This document shows positions 11,379 to 20,186 of a stretch of DNA of 59,207 nt, piece after piece (position 1 is the stretch's first letter; each line of letters opens with the position of its first letter). The position numbers and the translations under genes are program-made. This DNA comes from Phycisphaerales bacterium (lineage in GTDB: Bacteria; Planctomycetota; Phycisphaerae; UBA1845; Fen-1342): the NCBI GenBank assembly GCA_003162245.1, contig PMMM01000252.1, positions 1-59,207 of the forward strand. The letters are read 5' to 3'. Under the pieces are notes generated by a model. The model did no database searches, was not told the DNA's origin, and saw only the letters and a list, made by a program, of their open reading frames with translations.

Positions 11379-14234
11379 ATGCACGGTGCAGTTCGGCCGG
11401 TGTGGATGAGCGTGATCGGCGCAGTCCTCGTGGGCACGCTGGGGGGCTGCCCGACGCAGCCGACGGCGGAGTTCATCTCCGGCGGGACCGGGTCGACCTC
11501 GCTGATCCGCACGACGGCCGAGGTCACGGTGCTTACGCCGGCCGGCAACCTGTCGATCATCGGGGGCACGCAGGTGGAGGTGAACTGGCAGGCGTTCGCC
11601 AAGTCGAGCTTCGCGACGCTGGACGTGGTCATCGACCCCGATCTCGACCCGAACGACGGTAACGAGACCGCGCAGTTCTCCGGCCTGGCGTTGACCGACT
11701 CAAAGGTGCTCCTGGATACGACGTTCCTGCTGCAGGGCACCTACTACATCGGCGTGGTCGAGCGCGAGCTCGGGACCATCGTGGCCTTCGGCTATGCGCC
11801 CGGCACGATCACGATCGACCAGGCGCCGACCCTGTTCTTCGTGGAGACCGATGCGTCCCGCGTGTCCCGCGACATCTACTCGGCCCGGGACAACGTGACG
11901 GCGGACCGGTCGGCCCACATCAACCTCACGTTCGACATCGCCTGGAACCTCATCGACCCCGACTCACAGAACACGGTGGAGATCCTGCTCGATCCGGACA
12001 CGGTCCCCAACGGGAACGAGGTTGCGCTCTACCAGACCAGCTCGCAGGAGCAGGCCGCGGCCCAGGCGCAGGCGCCGCCGGTCAACAAGTACCAGTTCCG
12101 CTTCGACCTGCCCACGAAGCAGTTCGCGGCCGGTACCTACCATATTCTGGCGGTGGTTTCCGACGGGGTGCACACGAGCAACGTGTACGCCCCGGGCAGC
12201 ATCCGTTTGCGCGAGCGTTTGGCCGGCCCGATCGATCTGCGCGACCTGGACGTGCAGGGCAGCGGCGTAACTGGAGCGGTGTTCGAGGGCTTCAACCCGC
12301 GCGACAACGCCGGCAGCTTCGTCAGTTCCGCGAGCGACATCGACGGGGATGGGTTCGGCGACATTCTGACCATGGCGCAGTTCGGAAAGCCCAGTTACTA
12401 CGTTGATCTCCAGCGCGTCGGCATCGGGGAGGCGTACCTGATATACGGCCGGCAAAAGCGGTTCAACGGTGTTAACAACCTGAACTCGACCGGCGTGCTG
12501 TTTCGCGGGGAGGTTTACACCGGCGCCCTAGAGGTCGCCGATCCCATCCGCCCCACGCGCGGCATTACCAGCTTCGCCGTGCTGTCAGACTGGGACGGCA
12601 ACGGCGTGCGCGAGTTCGCCTTCGGCCTGCCGTTCACCGATTCGGTCGGCGAAGCGGACAACGGCATGGACAACGACGGAGCTTTCCGTACCGGCGGCGT
12701 GGTGATCGCGTCCGGCGGGTCGCTCCGACCCAGCCTCGGGTTCCCGGGTGGCCACGTGTACCACCTGGCGCAGTTCGGACAATTAAAGCGCGGGCCGGGC
12801 AGCGTCCCGCCGCCGTGCCCGGAGAGCTTCGTCGGTCCAAACTCCCCGGGGGCGTCCGGCGGGACGACGTCCATGTTCCGGCACCAGTTGCCCTCAGAAC
12901 CCGACGACACGGAGACGAGGCAACCGGGCTGTCGGATTCACACGAATGAGTTCGGCGACCAGTGTGGCGAGACGGTATCGGCCTACTCGGACAACGGGCT
13001 GATCATCTCGGTGCCGAATCGGGACCCGGTGTTCAACACCCGTATCGGCCAAAGCGTGCCCGGCGCGGGCGTCGTCAGCCTGTACTTCGGCGGAGATGCG
13101 TGGAACTTGGGCGACAATTTCCTCCCGCATAACGGTCCGTACCGGTACATTCTCGACGACAACCGGATCTTCCCGACCGCAGTGTACGGCTCTTGGTTCG
13201 CGAGTCCGGGCTATTACGTGGACATTGACGACTCGCCCAACCCGTGCGACCAGTGGGACGGCAGCTCCCGACCCACGGCCATCACGCCACAGCAGAATGA
13301 CACCGTGCGGATCTACGGCGGGTTTCCTGGCGGGCGGATCGCCGGGGGGCTTCAAATCGGCGACTTCAACGCCGACGGTCTGAACGACTTTCTGGTGGGC
13401 AGCCCGCTCAGCAACGAGGGCGCCGGGGGGTGCTTCATCATCCTCGGGCGTCTGAGAGCTCTGGTTCAGGGCAACGACTTCGCACTGGAGGAACTCGGGC
13501 TGCCGATGAACTCGTCGAACTTGCTGCAACAGCGCGTGTTCGACGGGATTCGCATCGTGGGTGCCCCCGGGGACCGCCTGGGCCAGTCGCAGGCCGCGGC
13601 CGGGGACTTCAACAACGACGGCATCGCGGACGTGCTCATCGGCTCCCCGCAGATCAACAGCCGCAAGGGCGGGGCCGCCGTCTTCTTCGGCTCGCGGGAC
13701 GTGATCAACCTGACGCAGGTGGACATCCCGTTCAACGAGATTCCCACGCGCGGGCTCGGCGTGATCTTCGAGGGCGAGGAGGACGGGGACTTGGCTGGCG
13801 CCCGCGTCGCCAGCGCCGGCGACATCGACGGCGACGGGAACACCGACATCCTCATCGCAGCGCCGAACCGCTCGGTCCACCTCGACCTCGACCAGGACGG
13901 GTACCCGGAGATCGACCGGGTACATTGCGGCGTCGTGTACCTCATCTACGGCTCGCCGGACTTCCTCCGTTCCAACGGGGACGGCACGTTCTCGGGGACG
14001 TACAGCCTCGCGGACGTCGGGACGACGAAGCTGCCCGGCGCGGTCTTCATTGGGCGCGAAAGCGAGCACTACCTCGGGGCCGGGCTCAGCGAGCAGGGCG
14101 ACACCAGCTTTGGAATCGCGTCGGCGGGTGACGTCGACGGCGACGGAAAGGGCGACATTCTGCTAAGCTCGGTCAAGGCGTCGCCGCGGGACCGGACGGC
14201 GGCGGGCGAAGTGTATCTGCTGTACGGCAACTAG
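11379..14234 (+). CDS. FG-GAP (integrin-alpha-like) repeat lipoprotein
   Basis: A 951-residue predicted outer-surface or periplasmic lipoprotein with lipobox TLGGC (Cys 24). After two beta-rich regions of roughly 130 residues each, the protein contains about six FG-GAP-type blades with calcium-loop motifs: SDIDGDGFGD (about 317), SDWDGNGVRE (402), GDFNADGLND (660), GDFNNDGIAD (739), GDIDGDGNTD (811) and GDVDGDGKGD (915), each followed by a hydrophobic strand ending in ProTyr/LIYG-type words. Such blades form a seven-fold propeller that binds calcium. A Cys-containing insert (about 470-600) interrupts the propeller. It was probably built for cell-surface or matrix binding; the ligand is unknown. 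It follows the two lipoprotein paralogues. Confidence 0.85.
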   Translation: MHGAVRPVWMSVIGAVLVGTLGGCPTQPTAEFISGGTGSTSLIRTTAEVTVLTPAGNLSIIGGTQVEVNWQAFAKSSFATLDVVIDPDLDPNDGNETAQFSGLALTDSKVLLDTTFLLQGTYYIGVVERELGTIVAFGYAPGTITIDQAPTLFFVETDASRVSRDIYSARDNVTADRSAHINLTFDIAWNLIDPDSQNTVEILLDPDTVPNGNEVALYQTSSQEQAAAQAQAPPVNKYQFRFDLPTKQFAAGTYHILAVVSDGVHTSNVYAPGSIRLRERLAGPIDLRDLDVQGSGVTGAVFEGFNPRDNAGSFVSSASDIDGDGFGDILTMAQFGKPSYYVDLQRVGIGEAYLIYGRQKRFNGVNNLNSTGVLFRGEVYTGALEVADPIRPTRGITSFAVLSDWDGNGVREFAFGLPFTDSVGEADNGMDNDGAFRTGGVVIASGGSLRPSLGFPGGHVYHLAQFGQLKRGPGSVPPPCPESFVGPNSPGASGGTTSMFRHQLPSEPDDTETRQPGCRIHTNEFGDQCGETVSAYSDNGLIISVPNRDPVFNTRIGQSVPGAGVVSLYFGGDAWNLGDNFLPHNGPYRYILDDNRIFPTAVYGSWFASPGYYVDIDDSPNPCDQWDGSSRPTAITPQQNDTVRIYGGFPGGRIAGGLQIGDFNADGLNDFLVGSPLSNEGAGGCFIILGRLRALVQGNDFALEELGLPMNSSNLLQQRVFDGIRIVGAPGDRLGQSQAAAGDFNNDGIADVLIGSPQINSRKGGAAVFFGSRDVINLTQVDIPFNEIPTRGLGVIFEGEEDGDLAGARVASAGDIDGDGNTDILIAAPNRSVHLDLDQDGYPEIDRVHCGVVYLIYGSPDFLRSNGDGTFSGTYSLADVGTTKLPGAVFIGRESEHYLGAGLSEQGDTSFGIASAGDVDGDGKGDILLSSVKASPRDRTAAGEVYLLYGN

Positions 14235-14266
14235 GGCCGTCCAGCGTAAAGAAAGGGATGCCAGGC

Positions 14267-15127
14267 ATGTGGCTGGTGCGACTGGTGGCGATCTGCGGCT
14301 TCCTGACGGCGTGCGGCGGCTGTCCGACCTCGACCTCGACGTCGACGGAACGCAATCCGTTCCTGACGTATGTCGAGACCTACGGGGCGGCGCTCTCGGC
14401 CACGACGAGCACGACGGGCAGCGGGGCGTCAGCCGTGGTCGGCGCAGCCCAGGCCTTCCGACGGCCGCTTACGTTGACTTTTGCCAACACCCATCCCAGC
14501 GGGGTGGTGGACACGAGCTTCATCGCGTGGGTGGAGGTGAGCAGTCTGCGGACGGCCAACCAGCAGGATTCCTTGCTGGCGGGCGGGTACACGCAGTTAA
14601 CGCACTCCGTGGACATCGGCACGGCCTACACGCTGTCGCTGGGGACGTTCGTGTTCAATGGCCCCGGGACGGCGGGCGCCACTCCGGTCACGATCCGGCC
14701 CGCGACAGCGCCGACGACTGGCACACAGGCGACGCCGACCACCATCTCGTTCACGTTGCCCACGCCGGACAAGATCCTGGTCTTCTCCCAGCCACCGGTC
14801 TCGTGCGACAGCGTGGCGTTTGCATTCTCTGACCCGCTGACCGGCGAGGTCCTGCCCTGCAGCACACCCGGCGCGGAGGGCGGAGGCGAGCAGTTCGCGG
14901 ACTTCTCCGCTTGCGGTTACAAGACGTTGGCCCAGGTCGACGTTTACCAGTGCGACCCGTTCCAGCCGGGGCTGTCTTTCAATAGCGTAGGCGGCCAATT
15001 CAAGGCAAATGAGTACGACGAAGGCGACACGATTACGTTCACCTTCCTGCCCGCGGCGACGCAGGGGGCCTTCGCCACCGTGGTCCGGGGCACAGCCGGG
15101 ACCCAGGCGGCGACCAGCAGCCCCTAG
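14267..15127 (+). CDS. Lipoprotein of unknown function
   Basis: A 286-residue predicted lipoprotein: WLVRLVAICGFLTAC, with the lipobox LTAC followed by GGC and a Ser/Thr spacer (TSTSTST). The mature part is Thr/Ser-rich and beta-type, with four or more cysteines in the second half (VSCDSVAFAF, EVLPCS, SACGYK, YQCDPFQPG). I prefer ATG 14267 to ATG 14258, because AAAGGG at 14252-14257 then has a 9-base spacer; the earlier ATG overlaps it. No family is recognised. Its size and cysteine pattern are compatible with a distant relation to the two smaller lipoproteins upstream, but I cannot align them with confidence. Confidence 0.75.
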   Translation: MWLVRLVAICGFLTACGGCPTSTSTSTERNPFLTYVETYGAALSATTSTTGSGASAVVGAAQAFRRPLTLTFANTHPSGVVDTSFIAWVEVSSLRTANQQDSLLAGGYTQLTHSVDIGTAYTLSLGTFVFNGPGTAGATPVTIRPATAPTTGTQATPTTISFTLPTPDKILVFSQPPVSCDSVAFAFSDPLTGEVLPCSTPGAEGGGEQFADFSACGYKTLAQVDVYQCDPFQPGLSFNSVGGQFKANEYDEGDTITFTFLPAATQGAFATVVRGTAGTQAATSSP

Positions 15128-15205
15128 TCGGATATTTTGGGGCGAGCGCGCCGCGGCGGAGTAGAATGATGGGTGCGGCTGGCATCGTAACGTGGAGTTT
15201 GTGAC

Positions 15206-16681
15206 ATGACCGGATGGCACCTCAGATTGGGCATCGTGATCGGGGGCCTGGGGCTATGGAGCGGCGCGACAGTTCCCGTTGCAGCGCAGGGCACCAACGA
15301 GAGCCCCCCGGACATCCTCAGCCTGGGGCTGTCGACGACGCGCTGCAGCGCACCGACGGCCTGGGTTTACGGCACGAGTCCATGCGTGAAGGAGGGAGAT
15401 TCGCTGTACGTTTGTCTGCAGGTGACCGACTTCGACTGGCGAGACATCACCCAGAACACCAACCTCGACAGCCAGGGCCTCATCGTGACCATGAGGTCCA
15501 CCTGGAATGCCTACTTCGCGAACGGAATCCAGTATGGCCCCGAACCCCCGCCCGTTTCCAGCGACGGCGTTTCGGGTCCATACCCGGCGGCCGGGGTGAC
15601 GTTGAACTTCGTCCGCGACGTGCAGTTGGTATTCGATGTGCCACGGTTCGTGGGTTCCAACCAAGCCCGTTTGCGCGGCGACATCGACTTCGACGCGCGC
15701 TGGTTCGTCGAGGTCACCGTGAACAACGGCGCGACGACTGGCGAGGCCGACCCAAACAAGGCAGTGCGGACGTTTTTTGAAGTGTGCGCCATCTCGAACC
15801 CGGCGCTGGCCCCCGGCAACCCGCCGCCGAGCGCCGACGCCGGCCCCGACCAGACCGTGGGGCTCGATCCGCGGACCAACGAGGTCGTGGTGCACCTGGA
15901 CGGCAGCCGGACCACTGACAACTCGAATGTCGGGTTCAACCCGGCGTTACCCGGGGTCTTTGACAAGGACACGCTGCAGTACACCTGGGAGTGGATTTCG
16001 GGGCCGGTGCGAGCGGATCCGGGGCCAGACATCAGCGGCGACCCGGCGAAGGCGCAGGTCACGCTCGACCAGCCCACGCCGGACAACAATCCTTACGTCT
16101 TTCGTCTGCTCGTGGAAGACGGCACGAATGCCTTGCCGTCCGCCGACGAGATGCGCGTCTTTGTGCGGACCACCCTACCGGTTAACCACGCCCCGCGGGC
16201 GAGAATCGCCGGTCCGAGCGGGCCGGTGCCGGTCGGCGGCATCATCACCCTCGACGGCTCCGTTTCGCAGGACACGGACGGCGATCAGCTCACGTACCTC
16301 TGGACGCAGACGAACGAGGTTGGCGGTGCGCTCACCGCCGACCAGGTACAGACCGGGTTCCAGCCGCTCTCCGGGCTAACCGCGGCGGTCAGCAAATGGC
16401 AGGCCGTGATGGAGGGCACTTACTACTTCCGGCTGCTCGTCACCGATCAACCGGCGCTCCGCGATCCCGTGGTGCTCGCCGGCGACGAGCAGACCTCAGC
16501 CGCGATGGTAGCCGTGCAGGTATCGAATACCGCGGCGTCCGGCGCGCAGATGGCGACGGTGCGCGACGCGCAGACGGACCCCGGTGCGTCCGCACCGGGG
16601 CCAGCGGGGTGCGGCACCGGTCTGTCCGCGTTGGGCCTGGTACCCCCGGGGCTGTGGCTGATGCGCGGGCGGCGGCGGTAG
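15206..16681 (+). CDS. Secreted PKD/REJ-like protein with C-terminal sorting-like tail
   Basis: A 491-residue exported protein: signal peptide ending near VPVAAQG, an N-terminal Cys-containing beta domain, then two Ig-like PKD-type domains starting at PPSADAGPDQTVGLD (about residue 206) and PRARIAGPSGPVPVGG (about 330), each with the D-G-S strand and the YTWEW / YLWTQ core. The end is tripartite: a Cys-Gly motif (GCGTG), a short hydrophobic stretch (LSALGLVPPGLWLM) and an Arg cluster (RGRRR). That is the layout of MYXO-CTERM or PEP-CTERM-type sorting signals, although the exact family is not one I can name. GGAG sits 8 bases before the ATG. It is the last gene of the exported-protein run. Confidence 0.8.
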   Translation: MTGWHLRLGIVIGGLGLWSGATVPVAAQGTNESPPDILSLGLSTTRCSAPTAWVYGTSPCVKEGDSLYVCLQVTDFDWRDITQNTNLDSQGLIVTMRSTWNAYFANGIQYGPEPPPVSSDGVSGPYPAAGVTLNFVRDVQLVFDVPRFVGSNQARLRGDIDFDARWFVEVTVNNGATTGEADPNKAVRTFFEVCAISNPALAPGNPPPSADAGPDQTVGLDPRTNEVVVHLDGSRTTDNSNVGFNPALPGVFDKDTLQYTWEWISGPVRADPGPDISGDPAKAQVTLDQPTPDNNPYVFRLLVEDGTNALPSADEMRVFVRTTLPVNHAPRARIAGPSGPVPVGGIITLDGSVSQDTDGDQLTYLWTQTNEVGGALTADQVQTGFQPLSGLTAAVSKWQAVMEGTYYFRLLVTDQPALRDPVVLAGDEQTSAAMVAVQVSNTAASGAQMATVRDAQTDPGASAPGPAGCGTGLSALGLVPPGLWLMRGRRR

Positions 16682-16720
16682 ACCGCCTGAGCCCAGATTC
16701 AATAAAAGTGCGTTGCCGGT

Positions 16721-16798
16721 GGAGGGCAAGCCTCCTGGCGAGCCGCGGCTCGGCAGGAGCCTTGCTCTCCCGGCTATCGCCGGGATTCTCTTGAATCC
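16721..16798. terminator. Cluster of three hairpins between convergent genes
   Basis: Two 24-base arms (16721-16744 and 16747-16770) pair at 21 of 24 positions around a 2-base centre. They are followed by CCCGGC-TATC-GCCGGG (16769-16784) and GGATTC-TCTT-GAATCC (16783-16798), both perfect. It lies between two converging genes, so a bidirectional terminator or a REP-like element are both reasonable. There is no long T-tract on either strand. Confidence 0.5.
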
Positions 16799-16812
16799 GC
16801 TGAAAGTCCGAA

Positions 16813-17793
16813 TCACGCCGGATTCGCCGCGAGTTGTTCGTCCTTCGGCCGGTGCTTCCAGCGCCGGTGCACCCACAGATACTGCTCCGGCCAGCGGCGG
16901 ATCGCGGCTTCGAGGGCGTGCGAGAAGGTCTGCGTCACCCAGCGCAGGGGGTCCGACTGCGATTCCCATTCCTCCGGCTGAATGATGCGTTCGACCGCCA
17001 GGCGGTAGTGGAACCCGCGCTGGACGCGGACCGCGTAACCGACGACGATGGGCACGCGTTTCTGCATCGCCAACAGTCCGATCGACTTGTACGTCGACGC
17101 CCGGCGCCCGAAGAAATCGACGAACAGCCCCTTCCGGCCGGCGTCCTGGTCGGCAATGAAACAGAGCGCTCCGCCGCGGTCGATGACCTCGGGCGCGACG
17201 GCGGTCACACCCTTCTTGTACAGCAGCGACAGACCGCCGGCCTCCCGCGCCGCGACCAGGTAGCGGTTGATCAGCGGATTGTCGACCGGGCGCATGACGG
17301 CGGTCAGCGGCAGGCCGAGCCGGCAGATCGTGTAGCCGAGCAGCTCGTAGTTCCCGAAGTGGCCGGTAAGCATGATGAGGCCGCGCCCGTCAAGCAGCTC
17401 GCGCAGGGCCGGCCCGAGCTCGTGCAATTCCACGTAGCGCGCCCACGACCACTCGGTGATCAGGCGCGGGCTCATCACCGCCTCGACCAGGTAGAGCTGG
17501 GCGAAGTGCTCGAACGACCGGCGGGCGATCCGGCGGAGCTGCGGTTCGTCATAGCGGTCGCCGAGGGCAGCCCGCAGGTTGTCGAGCGCGCGGTCGCGAT
17601 GCCGGCGCATCGTGGCCCACCAGATGCGCCCCATCAGCCGGGCGGTGGACAGATTCGAGTCAATCGGGAAACAGTTGATGATGAGGGCCCAGGCGCGGAG
17701 GGCGGCGTACTCGGCGAGACGGCGCAGCGCCACCGGCAGGCTGGGCGCTTCGGTCCACTCCAGCAGGCGTTGGCGGAGCGCGGGCACCATCAT
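16813..17793 (-). CDS. LpxL/HtrB-type lysophospholipid acyltransferase
   Basis: The 326-residue protein matches the bacterial lipid A acyltransferase family, which transfers secondary acyl chains to lipid A at the inner membrane. The catalytic H-x4-D/E motif is in TGHFGNYELLGY. Further family blocks are LNPL-type YEEPQLRRIARRSFEHFAQ near residue 90, FIADQDAGRKGLFVDFFGR and LWVHRRWKHRP at the end. The start is ATG at 17793, whose bases overlap the stop of the upstream glycosyltransferase gene (ATGA), so translation is probably coupled; an ATG one codon later is also possible. It implies a lipid-A-containing outer membrane or a related glycolipid. Substrate and acyl donor cannot be read from sequence. 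Confidence 0.88.
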   Translation of the reverse strand: MMVPALRQRLLEWTEAPSLPVALRRLAEYAALRAWALIINCFPIDSNLSTARLMGRIWWATMRRHRDRALDNLRAALGDRYDEPQLRRIARRSFEHFAQLYLVEAVMSPRLITEWSWARYVELHELGPALRELLDGRGLIMLTGHFGNYELLGYTICRLGLPLTAVMRPVDNPLINRYLVAAREAGGLSLLYKKGVTAVAPEVIDRGGALCFIADQDAGRKGLFVDFFGRRASTYKSIGLLAMQKRVPIVVGYAVRVQRGFHYRLAVERIIQPEEWESQSDPLRWVTQTFSHALEAAIRRWPEQYLWVHRRWKHRPKDEQLAANPA

Positions 17794-19733
17794 TCGCGGT
17801 CCGTAGACTGAGCATCGTTTGGCCGCAAGGCCGCGGCCGTCGCCAGCCTGGCCCGCCACTTCGCGGGGATCCGCAACTCGGGGGCGGGGAACCGCGGCGG
17901 CTTGTTGCCGAAGACCACGAAATGCATGTCCTCGCGGCCGTAGCGCGATTGGAGCCATAAGTACTGCGGCGGCATCTGGCGACCCGTCTTCGCGAGCTCG
18001 CGCGGCGCGTCGCGGAGAAACAGGTAGTAGTCCCCCAGGGAGGCGACGAACAGAACCGGCTCGTCGTCCCCCAGCCGGGCGACGATCTCCTTACCGTAGC
18101 GGCGGATTTCGTAATCGAGACTGCGGCGGCCCTGCTGCTCGCGCAGCAAGGCAAGCTGGTCGATGAGGCGGGGGAAGCGGAGATCGCTGTACCAGATGAT
18201 GCGCGAGTCCTGGGTGCCGATCTGCCGGAGGAGATGGTGCTGGCCGGGCGGGACAATGCGCGTGTCAGCGAGCTGCTGGGCAAAGTCGATGAACGGCCGT
18301 TGCGACATGACCAACGGCATGAACCGGGGCCAGACCCACAGCCACAGCACCCACATCGTCGCGACCACCAGACCGAACGACCCGTGCCGGCGCTGACGCA
18401 GGTGCAGCCAGGCTGCCGTGCCGAACCCGGCCGCGATGATCGCCACGGCGACGATGTACTGCCGGATGATGTCGGTCCAGTCGTAGGCCCCATCGAGCTC
18501 GGCTTGTCCGCGCCAGGCATACCAAGCCCGCAAGCCAAAGCCGCCGGCCACGAGCGTGATCGGCAGCGCGCTCCATAAGACGATTCCCAGGGTCCAGGCC
18601 AATCTCGGACGCACAGCCCGCGCCGGGTCGAAAAAGACCGCCAGCTCGATGCCCAGCAGCACGAACAACGGCGGCAGCGCGGGCAGGAAATACCGCCACT
18701 CCTTCCCGGCCGACGCCGTGAAGAACGCCAGCAGGCTGAGGAACCAGATGACCATGAAGAGCGTGCCGTTGCGGTTGACGCCGGGCTGCCGGCGGAATGC
18801 GCGGACGAACGCCGCGGGGAGCGACAGGGTGAACGGCAGGCAGTAGAGCACCATCGGACCGAGATAGGTGAAATGGAACCACCACTTCTGTTGGCCCGCC
18901 ACGTTAGGCAAGGCGCCCGTGAAGCGGTCGACGAACTCGACCTTCCACTTCGCCAGCGCCGCCCCCTCGGCGTGGGAGACCGCGAGCGCCCACGGCAGCC
19001 AGGGGAGCAGAAAGAGGAGCAGGCCGAGCAGGTGCCAGCGGTTGGCCAGGACCGACCAGCGGTTGCGCAGCAGGAGGTAGAAGAATGCCGGCGCGCCGAC
19101 GATGACAAGCGGCATCGGCATTTTCCACAACATGCCGAGGCCCGCCGCGAGATAGCCGACCAGCAGCAAGCCGTTGCGCCGGGTGCCAGGCGGTTCGGTT
19201 TCCACCGCGATCCACAACGCGGCCAGCGAGAGCGTTGTGAAGGTGGTAAGCCCGAGGTCGCTGGCGCCGCGGTGCGACCACCAGAGGATGAGGACGCTGG
19301 AGGAGGCGGCGAAGCCGGCGAACACCGCGGCGCGGTCGCCGGCGACGCGGCGCGTCAGCCAGAAGATGATCGCCACCAGTCCGATCGCCGCCAGGGCGTT
19401 GGGAATCCGGGCGCTGACCTCATCCACCGGCGTGCCGCGAATCTCGCTCACGAGCATGACCGCCCAGTACGGCCCGGGCGACTTTTGCATGCGCGTCTCG
19501 CCCGAGAAACGCGGGACGAGCCAGTCGTTGGCGTCCAGCATCTCGCGGGCCGTCTGCGCCACCCAACAGTCGATGGGTTCGAAGCCTGCGCCACCCCCGA
19601 GATCGTAGAAACACAGCAGCGCCGTCCAGCCCAGCAAGGCGATGAGCCACGCCCGTGTCGCGGCGGACATCGGCGGACACGCGTGACCGAGCGTGGGGCG
19701 CGTGGCGTTCTCCGCAACCGGGCCGTCGCTCAC
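17790..19733 (-). CDS. PMT/ArnT-like membrane glycosyltransferase
   Basis: A 647-residue polytopic protein with about 11-12 membrane helices in the first 450 residues and a soluble C-terminal domain. The first loop carries the acidic family motif region (GFEPIDCWVAQTAREML) and the RFSGETRMQKSPGPYW block, as in ArnT and other GT83/PMT enzymes that move a sugar from a polyprenyl-phosphate donor outside the inner membrane. The sugar and acceptor are unknown. The start is a GTG overlapping the upstream YlbF-like gene stop (GTGA), and its own stop overlaps the acyltransferase start. The three genes form a tightly coupled operon, suggesting a glycolipid modified by both sugar and fatty acid. Confidence 0.85.
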   Translation of the reverse strand: MSDGPVAENATRPTLGHACPPMSAATRAWLIALLGWTALLCFYDLGGGAGFEPIDCWVAQTAREMLDANDWLVPRFSGETRMQKSPGPYWAVMLVSEIRGTPVDEVSARIPNALAAIGLVAIIFWLTRRVAGDRAAVFAGFAASSSVLILWWSHRGASDLGLTTFTTLSLAALWIAVETEPPGTRRNGLLLVGYLAAGLGMLWKMPMPLVIVGAPAFFYLLLRNRWSVLANRWHLLGLLLFLLPWLPWALAVSHAEGAALAKWKVEFVDRFTGALPNVAGQQKWWFHFTYLGPMVLYCLPFTLSLPAAFVRAFRRQPGVNRNGTLFMVIWFLSLLAFFTASAGKEWRYFLPALPPLFVLLGIELAVFFDPARAVRPRLAWTLGIVLWSALPITLVAGGFGLRAWYAWRGQAELDGAYDWTDIIRQYIVAVAIIAAGFGTAAWLHLRQRRHGSFGLVVATMWVLWLWVWPRFMPLVMSQRPFIDFAQQLADTRIVPPGQHHLLRQIGTQDSRIIWYSDLRFPRLIDQLALLREQQGRRSLDYEIRRYGKEIVARLGDDEPVLFVASLGDYYLFLRDAPRELAKTGRQMPPQYLWLQSRYGREDMHFVVFGNKPPRFPAPELRIPAKWRARLATAAALRPNDAQSTDRE

Positions 19734-20092
19734 GCGGGCTTCTCCGGCTGAAACAGGTTCGTCAGCGGCGCGTCCATCGCCTGGTTCACCCGGTTCATCA
19801 CGTCGATGTAGTCCGCCTGCGCCCGCATCAGCGCCTTGAGGGCGGCGTTGCCCGCCATCTGCGCCTCGAGCTCGCGGAGCTTCTGCTTGTCGGCCACCTC
19901 CACCGGCTGGCGGCCGGCCTCGAGCTCATGCATACGGGCCGCGTGCGTCTGGTAGGCCTGGAGCAGCCCCTGGGCCACCTGGTCCGCGCGCACCGCACGC
20001 TGAGTCGCATAGTACCCTTGCACGCTGGGATGAGCCGCAAGCGCCTCGCCGAGCGTCCGCGCCTTGGCCAGCAAGTCCTCGATCTCGGGCAT
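19730..20092 (-). CDS. YlbF/YmcA-family protein
   Basis: A 120-residue, all-helical cytoplasmic protein. The layout (EDLLAKARTLGEALAAHPSVQGYYATQRAVRAD, a middle helix with VEVADKQKLRELEAQMAGNAAL and LKALMRAQADYIDVMNRVNQAM) matches the Com_YlbF family. In Bacillus, YlbF, YmcA and YaaT form a complex that modulates RNase Y; the family also occurs in other phyla with unknown roles. I chose ATG 20092 because GGTGG precedes it closely; the longer in-frame extension is Arg-rich noise. It is the first gene of the operon with the PMT-type transferase and LpxL homologue, overlapping the next gene by four bases. Confidence 0.75.
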   Translation of the reverse strand: MPEIEDLLAKARTLGEALAAHPSVQGYYATQRAVRADQVAQGLLQAYQTHAARMHELEAGRQPVEVADKQKLRELEAQMAGNAALKALMRAQADYIDVMNRVNQAMDAPLTNLFQPEKPA

Positions 20093-20186
20093 AGTCCACC
20101 TTTCCTGCTCAGGATTCGCGTTTGGCTGCCGATTGTAACGCGGGTGCCGGGCTGGTGCAGCGACCCCGCCGCGAGAAACGCACGGG

